Shown one piece after another: positions 5,449 through 5,688 of a stretch of 5,688 bases of DNA. The translations under genes and the position numbers were made by a program. Position 1 is the first letter of the stretch. Each line of letters opens with the position of its first letter. The stretch is from assembly GCA_016284115.1 (NCBI GenBank), contig JAEEOD010000404.1:1-5688 (forward strand), written 5' to 3'. The DNA comes from Bacteroidaceae bacterium. Lineage in GTDB: Bacteria; Bacteroidota; Bacteroidia; Bacteroidales; Bacteroidaceae. The notes beneath the pieces were generated by a model. It was not told the origin of the DNA. It made no database searches and saw nothing but the letters and a program-made list of their open reading frames with translations.

Positions 5449-5688
5449 ATGAAAAAAGGTTTGTTTTTTATCTTTGCCATGCTGGCAATGGTGGTACAGG
5501 CAAGAGATGTAACGTCTCTCAACCAAGAGTGGCAATTCAGAAAAGGCACGTTTGGCGTTTGGGGTGTTTATCCCAATATATTTGTACCGAAAGGTGAGAA
5601 GGTAGTAAACCTGCCTCATACCTATAATGACGAGGACTTTATGAACGATGGAGGTTACTATCGTGGTGAAGGTTCGTATATGAAAGAG
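5449..5688 (+). CDS. GH2 glycoside hydrolase (beta-galactosidase-like), N-terminal 80 residues, 3'-truncated by window
   Basis: The frame is open from the ATG at 5449 to the last base, giving 80 residues. A signal peptide is clear: Lys-Lys, hydrophobic residues 4-17 and cleavage likely after VVQA (residue 18), so the enzyme is exported. The mature start LNQEWQFRKG (24-33), then VVNLPHTYNDEDF (52-64) and GGYYRGEGSYMK (68-79), match the N-terminal sugar-binding jelly-roll domain of GH2 enzymes, where the LPHTxN and YYRG patterns are diagnostic. The catalytic TIM barrel, with its acid/base and nucleophile Glu, lies outside the window. Beta-galactosidase is the most common activity, but beta-glucuronidase, beta-mannosidase or arabinosidase activity cannot be excluded. 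It lies 107 bp after kdgK on the same strand, so cotranscription is possible. The ATG is supported by the A-rich leader and the complete signal peptide. Confidence 0.85.
   Translation, partial: MKKGLFFIFAMLAMVVQARDVTSLNQEWQFRKGTFGVWGVYPNIFVPKGEKVVNLPHTYNDEDFMNDGGYYRGEGSYMKE

Noticed and set aside
1..5688. CRISPR array, tRNA/rRNA, insertion sequence, phage or defence genes
   Set aside because: No regularly spaced repeats, cloverleaf-like segments, transposase motifs or terminal inverted repeats were seen; genes are all metabolic or exported hydrolases.

Overview
The window looks like a chromosomal piece of a Bacteroidetes genome, most likely Prevotella/Segatella or a close Bacteroidales relative. 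The evidence is indirect. Carbohydrate genes of Bacteroidetes type are present, several with N-terminal export signals. No gene has a clear Shine-Dalgarno motif, and the leaders are A/T-rich instead. Sequences resembling the Bacteroidetes -7 element (TAnnTTTG) lie upstream of genes. The genus is an inference, since no marker gene is present.

Layout, left to right. (1) Positions 1-921 (+) hold the 3' part of a GH43 glycosidase (beta-xylosidase/arabinofuranosidase type) with its C-terminal beta-sandwich domain. (2) Positions 922-1045 form a convergent intergenic region packed with inverted repeats, including a strong terminator for the leftward genes. (3) Three minus-strand genes follow, read right to left. 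The first is an exported class I glutamine-amidotransferase-like gamma-glutamyl hydrolase (4128-3310). The second, 11 bp later, is an exported ENPP-type phosphodiesterase/pyrophosphatase (3298-2117). The third, after a 126 bp gap, is a TIM-barrel sugar isomerase/epimerase-like protein with a twin-arginine-like leader (1990-1046). (4) A 187 bp divergent promoter region separates these from a plus-strand cytosolic 2-keto-3-deoxygluconate kinase (4316-5341). (5) The window ends in the first 80 codons of an exported GH2 glycosidase (5449 onward).

Taken together this looks like a carbohydrate-catabolism neighbourhood. GH43 and GH2 enzymes trim plant polysaccharide side chains outside the cytoplasm. 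KdgK phosphorylates 2-keto-3-deoxygluconate, the intermediate of hexuronate breakdown, so glucuronic or galacturonic acid from glucuronoxylan or pectin would be a coherent substrate. The exported isomerase-like protein may act on oxidised sugars or glycosides. The phosphodiesterase and gamma-glutamyl hydrolase form their own tight pair, and their link to the sugar genes is unclear. No SusC/SusD pair, regulator, mobile element, RNA gene or CRISPR array is visible. I see no convincing new system. The most notable points are the possible pseudoknot-forming repeats after the GH43 gene, the stop codons placed inside small hairpins, and the unexplained pairing of two exported hydrolases.
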